29,689 nt of DNA from JAUQQI01 sp042408785 (GCA_042408785.1 JBHOQU010000087.1:1-29689), one strand, 5' to 3'. Shown: positions 7,356-14,457, numbered from the stretch's first letter. Program-made: numbers and translations. Notes: generated by a model from the sequence alone, not told the origin.

Positions 7356-8075
7356 GCCGCCCGCCCCGTCCAGCAGGACCAGCAGCTCCTCCAGAGAGGT
7401 TATCACCGGGCAGTCGGCCGGCGGATTCGTCCCCTTTCGGTCGATGAGGATGGGCTGGATTCCGGCCACCCGGGCCCCTAGCACATCCGTCCAGTAGGTG
7501 TCCCCGACGTGGACGGCCCGGTCCGGGCTCACCCCGGACCGAAGCAAGGCCAGCCGGAAAAAGTGGGGGTTGGGCTTGGCCACCCCAACCTCCCCCGACG
7601 TAAGCACGAAGTCCAGGTGGTCCAAAAGGCCGTGGGCGGCCAGAATCTTCTCGAGGGGCCCCGTCCAGTCGGAGATCACCCCCTGCCGGAAGCCCCGCCG
7701 CCGCAGCTCCGCCAGCGTCCCGGGCACATCCGGGTACGGCTGCCACAGCCCGGGATCTTCGAAGGCCCGGATGATCTCCTCGGCCCACTCCTTCAACCGG
7801 GCATCGTCGGCCTCCACCCCGGCCGCCCGCAGGGCGGTGCTGTAGTAGTTCCGCCACATGCTCAGGATCCGGCCCCGGTCGGACCAGATGTCCCGCTCGG
7901 CCCGAACCGTTTCCAGGTAGTAGTCCTCGGCCCGTCCAAGGCCCAGCCGGAGGGCATCCAGGTCGGCGTCCACCCCGTGCCGGGCAAGCACCAGGGCCAT
8001 GATCTCCTGGAGCAGGAGGCTCGGCCCGATTAACGTCATGCCGGCATCAAAGAAGACTGCGCGTATGGCCTTCAT
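7344..8075 (-). CDS. HAD-superfamily hydrolase (subfamily IA)
   Basis: This is a 243-residue HAD phosphatase-like enzyme with a C1 cap. Motif I is FFDAGMTL, with the nucleophile at Asp10. Motif II is Ser135 (GVISDW), motif III is Lys167 (VAKPNP), and motif IV is GDTYWTDVLGA with Asp192 and Asp197. The residue two after the nucleophile, normally the acid/base aspartate of phosphatases, is Gly12. Members with this DxGxT form exist (REG-2/HDHD3-like), so the enzyme may be a weak or specialised phosphatase, or act on another bond. It lies 13 bases downstream of an alpha/beta hydrolase gene and is probably cotranscribed. Its substrate is not predictable. Confidence 0.9.
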   Translation of the reverse strand: MKAIRAVFFDAGMTLIGPSLLLQEIMALVLARHGVDADLDALRLGLGRAEDYYLETVRAERDIWSDRGRILSMWRNYYSTALRAAGVEADDARLKEWAEEIIRAFEDPGLWQPYPDVPGTLAELRRRGFRQGVISDWTGPLEKILAAHGLLDHLDFVLTSGEVGVAKPNPHFFRLALLRSGVSPDRAVHVGDTYWTDVLGARVAGIQPILIDRKGTNPPADCPVITSLEELLVLLDGAGGLEA

Positions 8076-8088
8076 TGTCGGGGCTTGC

Positions 8089-8901
8089 TTAACGAAAACC
8101 GAAGAACTCTTCTACGGCCGCCAGAAACTCGGCCGGGTTATCCTCTTGCAGGGTGTGGGCGGCCCGGGGGATCACCCGCAGCCGACCGTTGGGCAGGACC
8201 TGCACCATCCGCTCGGCCACATCCGGGTCCAGGATGGGGCTTTCCTCCCCCCGGAGCACCAGGGTCGGGCAGTTCACCCGCTTAAGGACCTCCCAATAGT
8301 CGATCTCGGGCACGGCCCGCACCCCCTGCCGCAGGGCCGGGTCCCACTTCCACACGTACCGGCCGTCGGGGCGCTGTCTGAGGCTGTGGGCGGCGATGAA
8401 CCGGGCGTAGTCGGCCGTAATGTACGGGTTGCCCCGCCGGAGCCGCTCGGCGACCTCGTCGACGGACCCGAACGATTCCGGCTCGGGCTCGGCCTGCCGC
8501 TGGGCCCACCGGCGGGATATCTCCGGCCCGATATCCACAATAATCAGCCGCCCGACCCGGTCCGGCTTTTCGGCCGCGTAAACCAGTCCGACCCGGCCGC
8601 CCATGGAAAGGCCGACCAGGTCGAAACGGCCAAGGCCCAGGCGGTCGGCGAACCGGTCGAGAACGGCCACGTAGCCCTGAATCGTGTAGCCTTCCGGCAG
8701 GGGGTCGGACTCCCCGTGGCCCGGCAGGTCCGGGGCTATAACCCAAAAGTGGCCGGCCAGTTCGGGGGCCGCCGGCTGCCAGGCGTAGGCGTTGCCGGTA
8801 TAGCCGTGGAGCAGGACCAGGGGCGGCCGGGTCGGCTCACCCCACTCAAGATAGTGCAGTCGAACACCATCAACCTGGGCAAAATTAATCCGTGGGTCCA
8901 C
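8089..8901 (-). CDS. Alpha/beta-fold hydrolase
   Basis: This is a 270-residue classical alpha/beta hydrolase. The oxyanion motif LLHGYTG starts at residue 31, and DLPGHGES follows strand 4. The nucleophile elbow GLSMGG has Ser99, an acid is likely near Asp225 (ILDPDVAE), and the base is His249 (RAAHTLQED). The layout resembles ester, lactone or C-C bond hydrolases of the MhpC/BphD/RsbQ-like group, but nothing fixes the substrate. The start is GTG at 8899-8901, with GAGGAGGG 5 bases upstream; this is better supported than any internal ATG. TACAAT at 8919-8924 (minus strand) may be its -10 element, without a recognisable -35. The HAD hydrolase gene follows 13 bases downstream. Confidence 0.9.
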   Translation of the reverse strand: MDPRINFAQVDGVRLHYLEWGEPTRPPLVLLHGYTGNAYAWQPAAPELAGHFWVIAPDLPGHGESDPLPEGYTIQGYVAVLDRFADRLGLGRFDLVGLSMGGRVGLVYAAEKPDRVGRLIIVDIGPEISRRWAQRQAEPEPESFGSVDEVAERLRRGNPYITADYARFIAAHSLRQRPDGRYVWKWDPALRQGVRAVPEIDYWEVLKRVNCPTLVLRGEESPILDPDVAERMVQVLPNGRLRVIPRAAHTLQEDNPAEFLAAVEEFFGFR

Positions 8902-8977
8902 CGCAGCCCTCCTCTCTCATTGTAGCCCATTGGGGACCCTGCCTGCCGGCAGCATATGTGGCATAATTCGGCAGGAA

Positions 8978-9466
8978 ATGCAGACCCAGTGGCGCCGCCC
9001 GCCGGTAAAGCTTTATGTCCTGGTCGGCATACCCGGCTCCGGCAAGACGACTTATGCCCGCAAGTACCTTTCGGACAAGTGGCGGGTGTGCATGGACGAC
9101 CTCCGCTTTATGCTCAGCGTTGAGCCCTACGCCGAACCCCTGCAGCCCGTGGTGGTGGAGCTGGAGCATATTATTCTGGAGCGGCTGCTTGCCGGCGTTA
9201 ACTCCCGGTTTAACGACATCGTGGTGGACGCCACGTCGGTTACCCGGGAGCGGCGCCGCCGCTACATCGAGCTGGCCCGCAAGCACGGGGCCCGCCCGGT
9301 AGCCATCTTCATCCAGACGCCCCTCGAGGTGGCCCTGGCCCGCAACCGGCAGCGGGCCAACGTCATCCCCGAGGCGGTGATCCACCGGATGCACCAGATG
9401 CTGGAACCCCCGACCCGGGAGGAAGGCTTCGAGTACGTCATCACGGTGGTGGATTTCTCCGTCTAG
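8978..9466 (+). CDS. P-loop kinase of the polynucleotide kinase/AAA_33 type (COG4639-like)
   Basis: This is a 162-residue single-domain P-loop protein. Walker A is GIPGSGKTTYA (residues 17-27), preceded by a hydrophobic strand (LYVLVG). The substrate-side motif is CMDDLR (about 38-43), and the Walker-B-like strand DIVVDATSVT is near 80-89. An Arg-rich lid (LARNRQRANVIPEAVI) comes from about 120. This matches the kinase half of bacterial polynucleotide kinases and related phosphotransferases. The phosphatase and ligase domains of Pnkp are absent, and no repair or toxin genes adjoin it, so the acceptor (nucleic acid 5'-OH or a small molecule) is open. The ATG at 8978 has AGGA immediately upstream; a TTG at 8930 is possible but lies in the divergent spacer. 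Its TAG stop shares CTAG with the convergent thioesterase stop. Confidence 0.85.
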   Translation: MQTQWRRPPVKLYVLVGIPGSGKTTYARKYLSDKWRVCMDDLRFMLSVEPYAEPLQPVVVELEHIILERLLAGVNSRFNDIVVDATSVTRERRRRYIELARKHGARPVAIFIQTPLEVALARNRQRANVIPEAVIHRMHQMLEPPTREEGFEYVITVVDFSV

Positions 9467-9921
9467 GCCGGGGCCTCGGGCCGGGCCAAGCTGCCCCGGC
9501 CCAGCCGCCGCCGAAGCTCAGCCGGAAGCTTCACGTAAAGCCCCCGGCCTTCCGCCACCACCTCCCCGGCCGGGTTGGTGATGCGCCCGGCCAGCAGGTA
9601 ACCCCGCCCGGCGGCCCGCTCCACCCAGCCTTCGAGGCTGAGGGTCTCGCCGATGCGGGCCGGCCGGGCATAGCGCACCTCCACCCGGCCGGTGAGCACC
9701 CAGTCGCCCCGCAGGTAGGCGGCCCGGCTTATAACCTCGTCCAGGAGGGCAAACAGGATCCCCCCGTGAACCAGGCCCGGGAAGCCCTGGTGGCGCTCAT
9801 CGGGCGTAAAATGGGCCCAAACCCGCCCGTCCCCGGCGTGGAAGACCACCTTAAGGCCGATGGGGTTCTCCCAGCCGCAGACGAAGCACATCCGGTAGGC
9901 GGGCTGGACCTCAGACCCCAT
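9463..9921 (-). CDS. Hotdog-fold thioesterase, PaaI-like
   Basis: This is a single hotdog domain of 152 residues. The opening CFVCGWENPIGLKVVF is typical of a PaaI-like subgroup. GFPGLVHGGILFALLDE contains the HGG motif (52-54) and the catalytic acidic residue near 61-62 that define acyl-CoA thioesterases of this class. It should hydrolyse acyl-CoA or acyl-ACP in the cytoplasm. The gene begins inside the 3' end of fabF with an 11-base overlap on the same strand, so the two are translationally coupled. That pairing suggests release of a chain made or handled by FabF, but this is inference. The Arg/Pro/Ala-rich C-terminus after about residue 130 is not conserved. Confidence 0.9.
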   Translation of the reverse strand: MGSEVQPAYRMCFVCGWENPIGLKVVFHAGDGRVWAHFTPDERHQGFPGLVHGGILFALLDEVISRAAYLRGDWVLTGRVEVRYARPARIGETLSLEGWVERAAGRGYLLAGRITNPAGEVVAEGRGLYVKLPAELRRRLGRGSLARPEAPA

Positions 9922-11194
9922 CGAACCGCTTGAAGACCAGGCAGGCGTTCTGACCCCCGAAGCCGAAGCTGTTGGAGAGGACGACCCGCACGTCGGCCCG
10001 GCGGGCCTTGTGGGGCACGTAGTCCAGGTCGCACTGGGGGTCGGGATATTCCAGGTTGATGGTGGGGTGGATGATGCCGTCGGTTATGGTTTTGACGCAG
10101 GCGACCGCCTCCAGGGCCCCGGCCCCGCCCAGGGCGTGGCCCACCATCGACTTGGTGGCGCTTACGGGAATCGAGTAGGCCCGCTCCCCGAAGACTTTCT
10201 TGATGGCCACCGTCTCGGCCACATCCCCCAGGGGTGTGGAGGTGGCGTGGGCATTGATATAGTCCACGTCGTCAGGGGTAAGGCCGGCATCCTCAAGGGC
10301 CGCCCGCATCACCCGGGCCTCCCCGTCCGCCTCCGGGTCCGGGGCCACCAGGTGGTAGGCGTCGGCCGAAACCCCGTAGCCGGCAACTTCGGCCAGGATC
10401 GGCGCATCCCGGCGCAGGGCGTGGTCCAGGGCCTCCAGCACCAGCACCGCCGCCCCCTCCGCCGGTACGAACCCGTCCCGCTTGGCGTCGAAGGGCCGGC
10501 TGGCCTTTTCGGGGTGCTCATTCTGGGTGGAAAGGGCCCGCAGAACGGAGAAGGCCGCCAGCCCGAACTCGGAGATGCCGGCTTCGGTTCCCCCCGTCAC
10601 CATGACGTCGGCCGCGCCCCGCCGGATAACCTCCAGGGCCTCCCCGATCGCGTGGGTCGAGGCGGCGCAGGCCGTGACCACGGTGGCGTTGTAGCCCTTA
10701 AGGCCGAAGACAATGCTCACCTGCGAGGCGGCCATGTTGGGCAGGATGAGGGGTACGAAGAGGGGTGTGATGCGCATTCCCCCCCGCGTAAGGAGCACCC
10801 GGGCCTCCCGGTCGATAACATCGAAGGCCCCGTTGCCGTTCCCCAGCAGGACGCCGACCCGGGTCCGGTCGACCTTTTCCAGGTTGAGGTTGGCGGCCTC
10901 AAGGGCCTGTCGGGTGGCGGCCACCGCAAACTGGGTGAACCGGGCCATCCGCTTGACCTCCCGGCCGTCGATGTAGTCTTTCGGGTCGAAGTTCTTCACC
11001 TCCCCGGCGATCTGGCAGGGGTAGCCGGCGGGGTCGATAAGGGTCATCCGGCCGATGCCCGACCTGCCGTTAACCAGGCTGGCCCAGAACTCGTCGACGG
11101 TGTTGCCCACGCAGCTTATGACCCCGAGGCCGGTGACCACAACCCGGCGCCGCCCCCGGTGGTCCAGGGTGGGGTTCTTCCGGGACGTAACCAT
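9911..11194 (-). CDS. fabF: 3-oxoacyl-[acyl-carrier-protein] synthase II
   Basis: This is a complete condensing enzyme of 427 residues for the elongation step of fatty acid synthesis, using malonyl-ACP. The Cys-His-His catalytic set is visible: Cys176 in VVTACAAST, His316 in INAHATSTPLGD and His353 in MVGHALGGAGA, with Lys348 before the last. The strand RRVVVTGLGVIS and the C-terminal NSFGFGGQNACLVF are canonical. The N-terminus carries about 16 extra basic residues before the conserved core. The gene stands apart from other fab genes (no acpP, fabD or fabG nearby) and is paired with a thioesterase. A TATAAT promoter 63-92 bases upstream drives it, back to back with otsA. A polyketide-type KAS is less likely given the full FabF signature. 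Confidence 0.95.
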   Translation of the reverse strand: MVTSRKNPTLDHRGRRRVVVTGLGVISCVGNTVDEFWASLVNGRSGIGRMTLIDPAGYPCQIAGEVKNFDPKDYIDGREVKRMARFTQFAVAATRQALEAANLNLEKVDRTRVGVLLGNGNGAFDVIDREARVLLTRGGMRITPLFVPLILPNMAASQVSIVFGLKGYNATVVTACAASTHAIGEALEVIRRGAADVMVTGGTEAGISEFGLAAFSVLRALSTQNEHPEKASRPFDAKRDGFVPAEGAAVLVLEALDHALRRDAPILAEVAGYGVSADAYHLVAPDPEADGEARVMRAALEDAGLTPDDVDYINAHATSTPLGDVAETVAIKKVFGERAYSIPVSATKSMVGHALGGAGALEAVACVKTITDGIIHPTINLEYPDPQCDLDYVPHKARRADVRVVLSNSFGFGGQNACLVFKRFDGV

Positions 11195-11256
11195 AAGCCT
11201 GCTTTCAGCTCCCTTGCGTCTGAGAAAGCGGCCCCCCGGGCCGGATACCGTGAGTC

Positions 11257-11286
11257 ATTATAAGCCCCTAGGGGTTTGACAGTCCA
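11257..11286 (-). promoter_or_regulatory. fabF promoter
   Basis: On the minus strand, an exact TATAAT (11257-11262) lies 18 bases downstream of TGGACT (11281-11286, 4/6 match to TTGACA). Transcription would start near 11250 and give a leader of about 55 bases before the fabF ATG. A palindrome occupies the spacer between the two hexamers. Confidence 0.62.
11265..11274. promoter_or_regulatory. Palindrome CCCCTAGGGG, candidate operator between fabF and otsA
   Basis: A perfect 10-base palindrome extends, with one mismatched pair on each side, into a 16-base AAgCCCCTAGGGGtTT. It lies inside the spacer of the fabF promoter and directly abuts the -35 of the otsA promoter. A dimeric regulator bound here could affect both genes. 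Position and symmetry are seen; regulatory function is inference. Confidence 0.4.
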
Positions 11287-11305
11287 GCTTCGGGGCTGGT
11301 ATGTT
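11276..11305 (+). promoter_or_regulatory. otsA promoter
   Basis: TTGACA (11276-11281, exact) is followed after 18 bases by TATGTT (11300-11305, 4/6). The predicted start near 11312 lies downstream of the first possible ATG (11301) and about 10 bases before the second (11322), which favours the second as the true start. Its -35 overlaps the fabF -35 by one base. Confidence 0.5.
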
Positions 11306-11321
11306 CGGGCGGAAGCGGGCC

Positions 11322-12815
11322 ATGGCCAACAGCAGCCCTCACCGGCGGCGACTCCTGGAGCTCTGCGGCGAACTTTTCCGGGACCGCCGCCTCCTCATCG
11401 CCAGTAACCGCGGGCCCCTGGAGTTTTACTACGAAAACGGACGCCTCACCGCCCGGCGGGGAAGCGGCGGGGTGGTAACCGCCCTCGCCGCCGTCACCGA
11501 GTACGTCCCGGCCTTCTGGGTGGCGGCCGCCCTCTCCGACGCCGACCGGGAGGCGGCCCGGGCCGGCCTGATCACCCGGCCTGACCGTCCCGGGGCCCTC
11601 AAACTCCTTACCCCGTCCCGGCAGGCCTACGAACTTTACTACGACCGGGTCGCCAATCCCCTCCTCTGGTTCCTGCAACACTACATGTGGTTCTCGCCCT
11701 ACACCCCCAACATCGGCCCCACCCTCCACCGGGCCTGGCACCAGGGTTACCGGGCCGTAAACCGCCTCTTCGCCGAGGCGCTGGCGGAGCTGGCCGCCGG
11801 ATCCCGGGAGCCCCCCGTCGTCATGTTCCACGACTACCACCTGTACCTGGCCCCCGGCTGGTTCCGGGCCCGTTTCCGCCGGGCGATCCTCCACCATTTC
11901 ATCCATATCCCCTGGCCCGAGCCGGCCTACTGGGCCCTCCTGCCGGCCGAGTTCCGGACCGAGATCTGCCAGAGCCTGCTGGCCAACGACATCGTCGGGT
12001 TCCACACCGTCCAGAGCGCCCGCAACTTCTTGGCTACCTGCCAGGCCTTCCTGCCGGAGGCGGAAGTGGACTTCCGGGCCGGGACTGTCTGGTACAACGA
12101 GCACCTGACCTGGGTGCGGGCCTACCCCATCTCCATCGACGTTCAGAACCTGCGCCGCCTGGCGGGTTCTGAAGAGGTCGAAAAATACGTCGCCGAGCTT
12201 GAGCCCCTCTTCGGCCCCCAAACGGTGGTCCGGGTCGACCGGCTGGAGCTGAGCAAGAACATCCTGCGGGGCTTTCAGGCCTTCGAGCTCCTGCTGCGCC
12301 GCCGGCCCGACCTCCACGGCCGGGTGAAGTTCGTGGCTTTTTTAGTCCCGTCCCGGACCGGAATACCGGCCTACCGGGAGTACGCCGGCAGGGTCTTCCG
12401 GCTGGTGGAGCGCCTCAACCGCCGCTACGGCCGGGAAGACTGGCAGCCGGTTCACGTCTTCTACGAGAACAACTACCCCCGGGCCATCGCCGGCATGGCC
12501 CTGGCCGACGTCCTCCTGGTCAACCCGGTGGCCGACGGGATGAACCTGGTGGCCAAGGAGGGTCCCATCGTTTCCCGCCGGAACCTGGTCCTCATCCTAT
12601 CGGAGTCGGCCGGGGCCTACGACCAGCTCAAGGCAGCCTGCCTTTCCGTGGCCGCCGCCGACGTGGAAGGAACGGCCCGGGCCCTGGAGCAGGCCCTGGC
12701 GATGCCCCCGGCCGAGCGGGCGGAGCGGGTCGCCAGGCTGCGGGCCATCATTGAAGACCAGGACCTGACGTGGTGGCTGGTCCGCCAGCTGGAGGATTTG
12801 CAGAAGCTGGCCTGA
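11322..12815 (+). CDS. otsA: Alpha,alpha-trehalose-phosphate synthase (GT20 family)
   Basis: This enzyme transfers glucose from UDP- or another NDP-glucose to glucose-6-phosphate, giving trehalose-6-phosphate, a compatible-solute precursor. Numbered from the chosen ATG (497 residues), the OtsA active-site landmarks are present. They are SNRGP (Arg30), the GSGG loop (47-50), YYDRVANPLLW (106-116), HDYHL (170-174), HHFIHIPWPEP (191-201), VDRLELSK (Arg307, Lys312) and NPVADGMNLVAKE (Asp405). There is no fused phosphatase domain, and no trehalose-phosphatase gene is adjacent. An ATG at 11301 would add 7 residues but overlaps the predicted -10, so 11322 is preferred with modest certainty; neither start has a strong ribosome binding site. 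Glucosylglycerol-phosphate synthase is a less likely alternative. The stop is 10 bases from the convergent rpsI stop. Confidence 0.9.
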   Translation: MANSSPHRRRLLELCGELFRDRRLLIASNRGPLEFYYENGRLTARRGSGGVVTALAAVTEYVPAFWVAAALSDADREAARAGLITRPDRPGALKLLTPSRQAYELYYDRVANPLLWFLQHYMWFSPYTPNIGPTLHRAWHQGYRAVNRLFAEALAELAAGSREPPVVMFHDYHLYLAPGWFRARFRRAILHHFIHIPWPEPAYWALLPAEFRTEICQSLLANDIVGFHTVQSARNFLATCQAFLPEAEVDFRAGTVWYNEHLTWVRAYPISIDVQNLRRLAGSEEVEKYVAELEPLFGPQTVVRVDRLELSKNILRGFQAFELLLRRRPDLHGRVKFVAFLVPSRTGIPAYREYAGRVFRLVERLNRRYGREDWQPVHVFYENNYPRAIAGMALADVLLVNPVADGMNLVAKEGPIVSRRNLVLILSESAGAYDQLKAACLSVAAADVEGTARALEQALAMPPAERAERVARLRAIIEDQDLTWWLVRQLEDLQKLA

Positions 12816-12825
12816 AGGGCCGGCC

Positions 12826-13266
12826 TTAGCGCTTGGTGAACTGCGGGGCGCGGCGGGCCCGCTTGAGGCCGTACTTCTTGCGCTCCTTGACCCGCGGGTC
12901 GCGGGTGAGCAGGCCGGCCCGGCGGAGGGCAGGGCGCAGGTTCTCGTTGAAAGCCACCAGGGCCCGAGCGATGCCATGTCGGAGGGCCCCAAGCTGGCCG
13001 CTTTTACCGCCGCCCTCGACCTTGGCCACCACGCTGAACTGGCCCACGGTATCGGTAACCTTGAAGGGCTCCTGGGCCAGGATGAGCCAGGTCTCGTGCT
13101 TGAAATACTCCTCAACGGGCAGGCCGTTTACGTAGAAGACGGGCTCCCGACCCATGGTCGGGTAAAGCTTTACCCGCGCCACCGAAGTCTTACGCTTGCC
13201 GGTGCCGGCAAAATACGGTCCGGTGAGGACAGGCGTCTCCACCGGCTGAACGCTCGTCTGCACCAT
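12826..13266 (-). CDS. rpsI: 30S ribosomal protein S9
   Basis: This small-subunit head protein has a C-terminal tail that contacts P-site tRNA. The core motif GTGKRKTSVARVKL follows a non-conserved N-terminal extension of about 19 residues. GGGKSGQLGALRHGIARAL and the tail KKYGLKRARRAPQFTKR, ending in the invariant KR, are diagnostic. The product is 146 residues, longer than the usual 130 because of the N-terminal extension. Its ATG shares one base with the rplM stop (TGATG), so translation is coupled. It is the last gene of the super-operon, and no terminator hairpin fits in the 10 bases before the convergent otsA stop. Confidence 0.97.
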   Translation of the reverse strand: MVQTSVQPVETPVLTGPYFAGTGKRKTSVARVKLYPTMGREPVFYVNGLPVEEYFKHETWLILAQEPFKVTDTVGQFSVVAKVEGGGKSGQLGALRHGIARALVAFNENLRPALRRAGLLTRDPRVKERKKYGLKRARRAPQFTKR

Positions 13267-13706
13267 CAGTTGCCACCTCCCTTGGCCGCCTGGCCGGCAA
13301 CCTGAGCCTGGTGGGGATGTTCCGGCCCGGCATAAACCTTGAGTTTACGGATAAGCCTATCCCCAAGCCGGTTCTTGGGCAGCATTCCCCGGACGGCGTG
13401 CTCGATGACCCGGGTCGGGTGCCGCTGAAGCATCTCCCGCAGGGTCATCAGCCGCAGGCCGCCCAGGTAGCCCGAGTGGCGCCAGTAGATTTTCTTATCG
13501 AGCTTTTTGCCCGTAACCCGGACCTTCTCGGCGTTAACGACGATGACGAAGTCGCCGGTATCCAGGTGGGGCTCGAAGGTCGGCTTGTGCTTGCCCCGCA
13601 GAAGCCGGGCCACCTCACTGGCCAGCCGGCCCAGGGTCTTGCCGGAGGCGTCAATGACGTGCCAGCGGCGTTCGATTTCGGTCGGTTTGAACCGGTAGGT
13701 TTTCAT
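13266..13706 (-). CDS. rplM: 50S ribosomal protein L13
   Basis: This early-assembly 50S protein has 146 residues. WHVIDASGKTLGRLASEVARLLRGKHKPTF, HLDTGDFVIVVNAEKV, and GMLPKNRLGDRLIRKLKVYAGPEHPHQAQ are all family hallmarks. The start ATG (13704-13706) has GGAGG 6 bases upstream at 13713-13717. Both that site and the first 56 coding bases lie inside the 3' end of truA. The pair rplM-rpsI is conserved in nearly all bacteria. The last residues (QAAKGGGN) are a short nonconserved tail. Confidence 0.97.
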   Translation of the reverse strand: MKTYRFKPTEIERRWHVIDASGKTLGRLASEVARLLRGKHKPTFEPHLDTGDFVIVVNAEKVRVTGKKLDKKIYWRHSGYLGGLRLMTLREMLQRHPTRVIEHAVRGMLPKNRLGDRLIRKLKVYAGPEHPHQAQVAGQAAKGGGN

Positions 13707-14454
13707 CGTATTCCTCCACCCACTTTGGGTAGGTTACACCCATCAGGTAAAGGCCGCAACCCGGCACCGCCGGCCCGGCCTGACCCTGCCCGGCCAGAAT
13801 TCCCTCGAATTCGGCCGGCCCAAGCCGGCCCTGACCGAGCCGGAGCAGGGTTCCCACCATCATCCGGACCTGGTGTGGCAAAAAGGCATCGGCCTCAAAG
13901 TCAAACTTTATTAAGTCCCCGTCCGCCCGAACCTCGGCCCGGAAAAGGGTTCGGACCGTGCTCATCCGGCCGACGGCCCCCGGGGAGAAGGGCCCGAAAT
14001 CCCGTCGGCCCACCAGCCGCCCCGCCCCCCAGCCCATCACCCTCAGGTCCAGGGGCCCCGGTTCGTGGTGGGCAAACCGGCGCCAGAGGGCCGAACGGCA
14101 CGGCCGGTTAAGCACCAGATAACGGTACTGGCGGGAAAGGGCCGCCCTCCGGGCGTTGAAACCGTCGGGCACCCGCCGGGCCGCAAGGACGGCGATGTCC
14201 GGCGGCAGGTAGTAGTTCAGGGCCGCCACCAGCCGCTCGGGCGGGAACTCCCGGTCGGCCTGGAAGCTTACGGCCTGACCCCGGGCGTGCACCCCGGTAT
14301 CCGTGCGGCCGGCCCCGACCGTTTTTACGTGAGTCCCGAACAGGCGGGCCAGGGCGGCCTCCAGCTCGGCCTGAACGGTGCGGCCCCGGGCCTGTCGCTG
14401 GAACCCCACGAAGTCGGTGCCGTCGTATTCGATTGTTAAAAGCCAGGCCGGCAC
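13651..14454 (-). CDS. truA: tRNA pseudouridine(38-40) synthase
   Basis: This enzyme isomerises uridines 38-40 in the tRNA anticodon stem-loop. The catalytic Asp52 sits in GAGRTDTGVHARGQ, and the N-terminal strand LLTIEYDGTDFVGFQRQ is standard. RQYRYLVLNR and FLPHQVRMMVGTLL mark the second half. It starts at GTG (14452-14454), three bases after the rplQ stop, with only a weak upstream GAGCTGG; reinitiation from rplQ is likely. The C-terminus runs about 25 residues past the usual GLYL-x-x-V-x-Y end and overlaps rplM by 56 bases. The ecfA/ecfT transporter genes that often separate rplQ from truA in Firmicutes are absent. Confidence 0.95.
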   Translation of the reverse strand: MPAWLLTIEYDGTDFVGFQRQARGRTVQAELEAALARLFGTHVKTVGAGRTDTGVHARGQAVSFQADREFPPERLVAALNYYLPPDIAVLAARRVPDGFNARRAALSRQYRYLVLNRPCRSALWRRFAHHEPGPLDLRVMGWGAGRLVGRRDFGPFSPGAVGRMSTVRTLFRAEVRADGDLIKFDFEADAFLPHQVRMMVGTLLRLGQGRLGPAEFEGILAGQGQAGPAVPGCGLYLMGVTYPKWVEEYDENLPVQTDRNRTPLARH

Positions 14455-14457
14455 GAA

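Noticed and set aside
7999..8925. A 308-codon plus-strand open frame over the alpha/beta hydrolase
   Set aside because: The minus-strand protein has a complete Ser-Asp-His triad; the plus frame shows only shadow composition.
10010..11263. A 417-codon open frame on the plus strand opposite fabF
   Set aside because: It is the mirror of fabF. GC-rich third positions keep the antisense frame open. Its translation is low-complexity Gly/His/Pro/Val sequence with no known motif.
12818..12825. GGCCGGCC as a terminator between rpsI and otsA
   Set aside because: It is a bare palindrome with no loop and no T-run on either strand.
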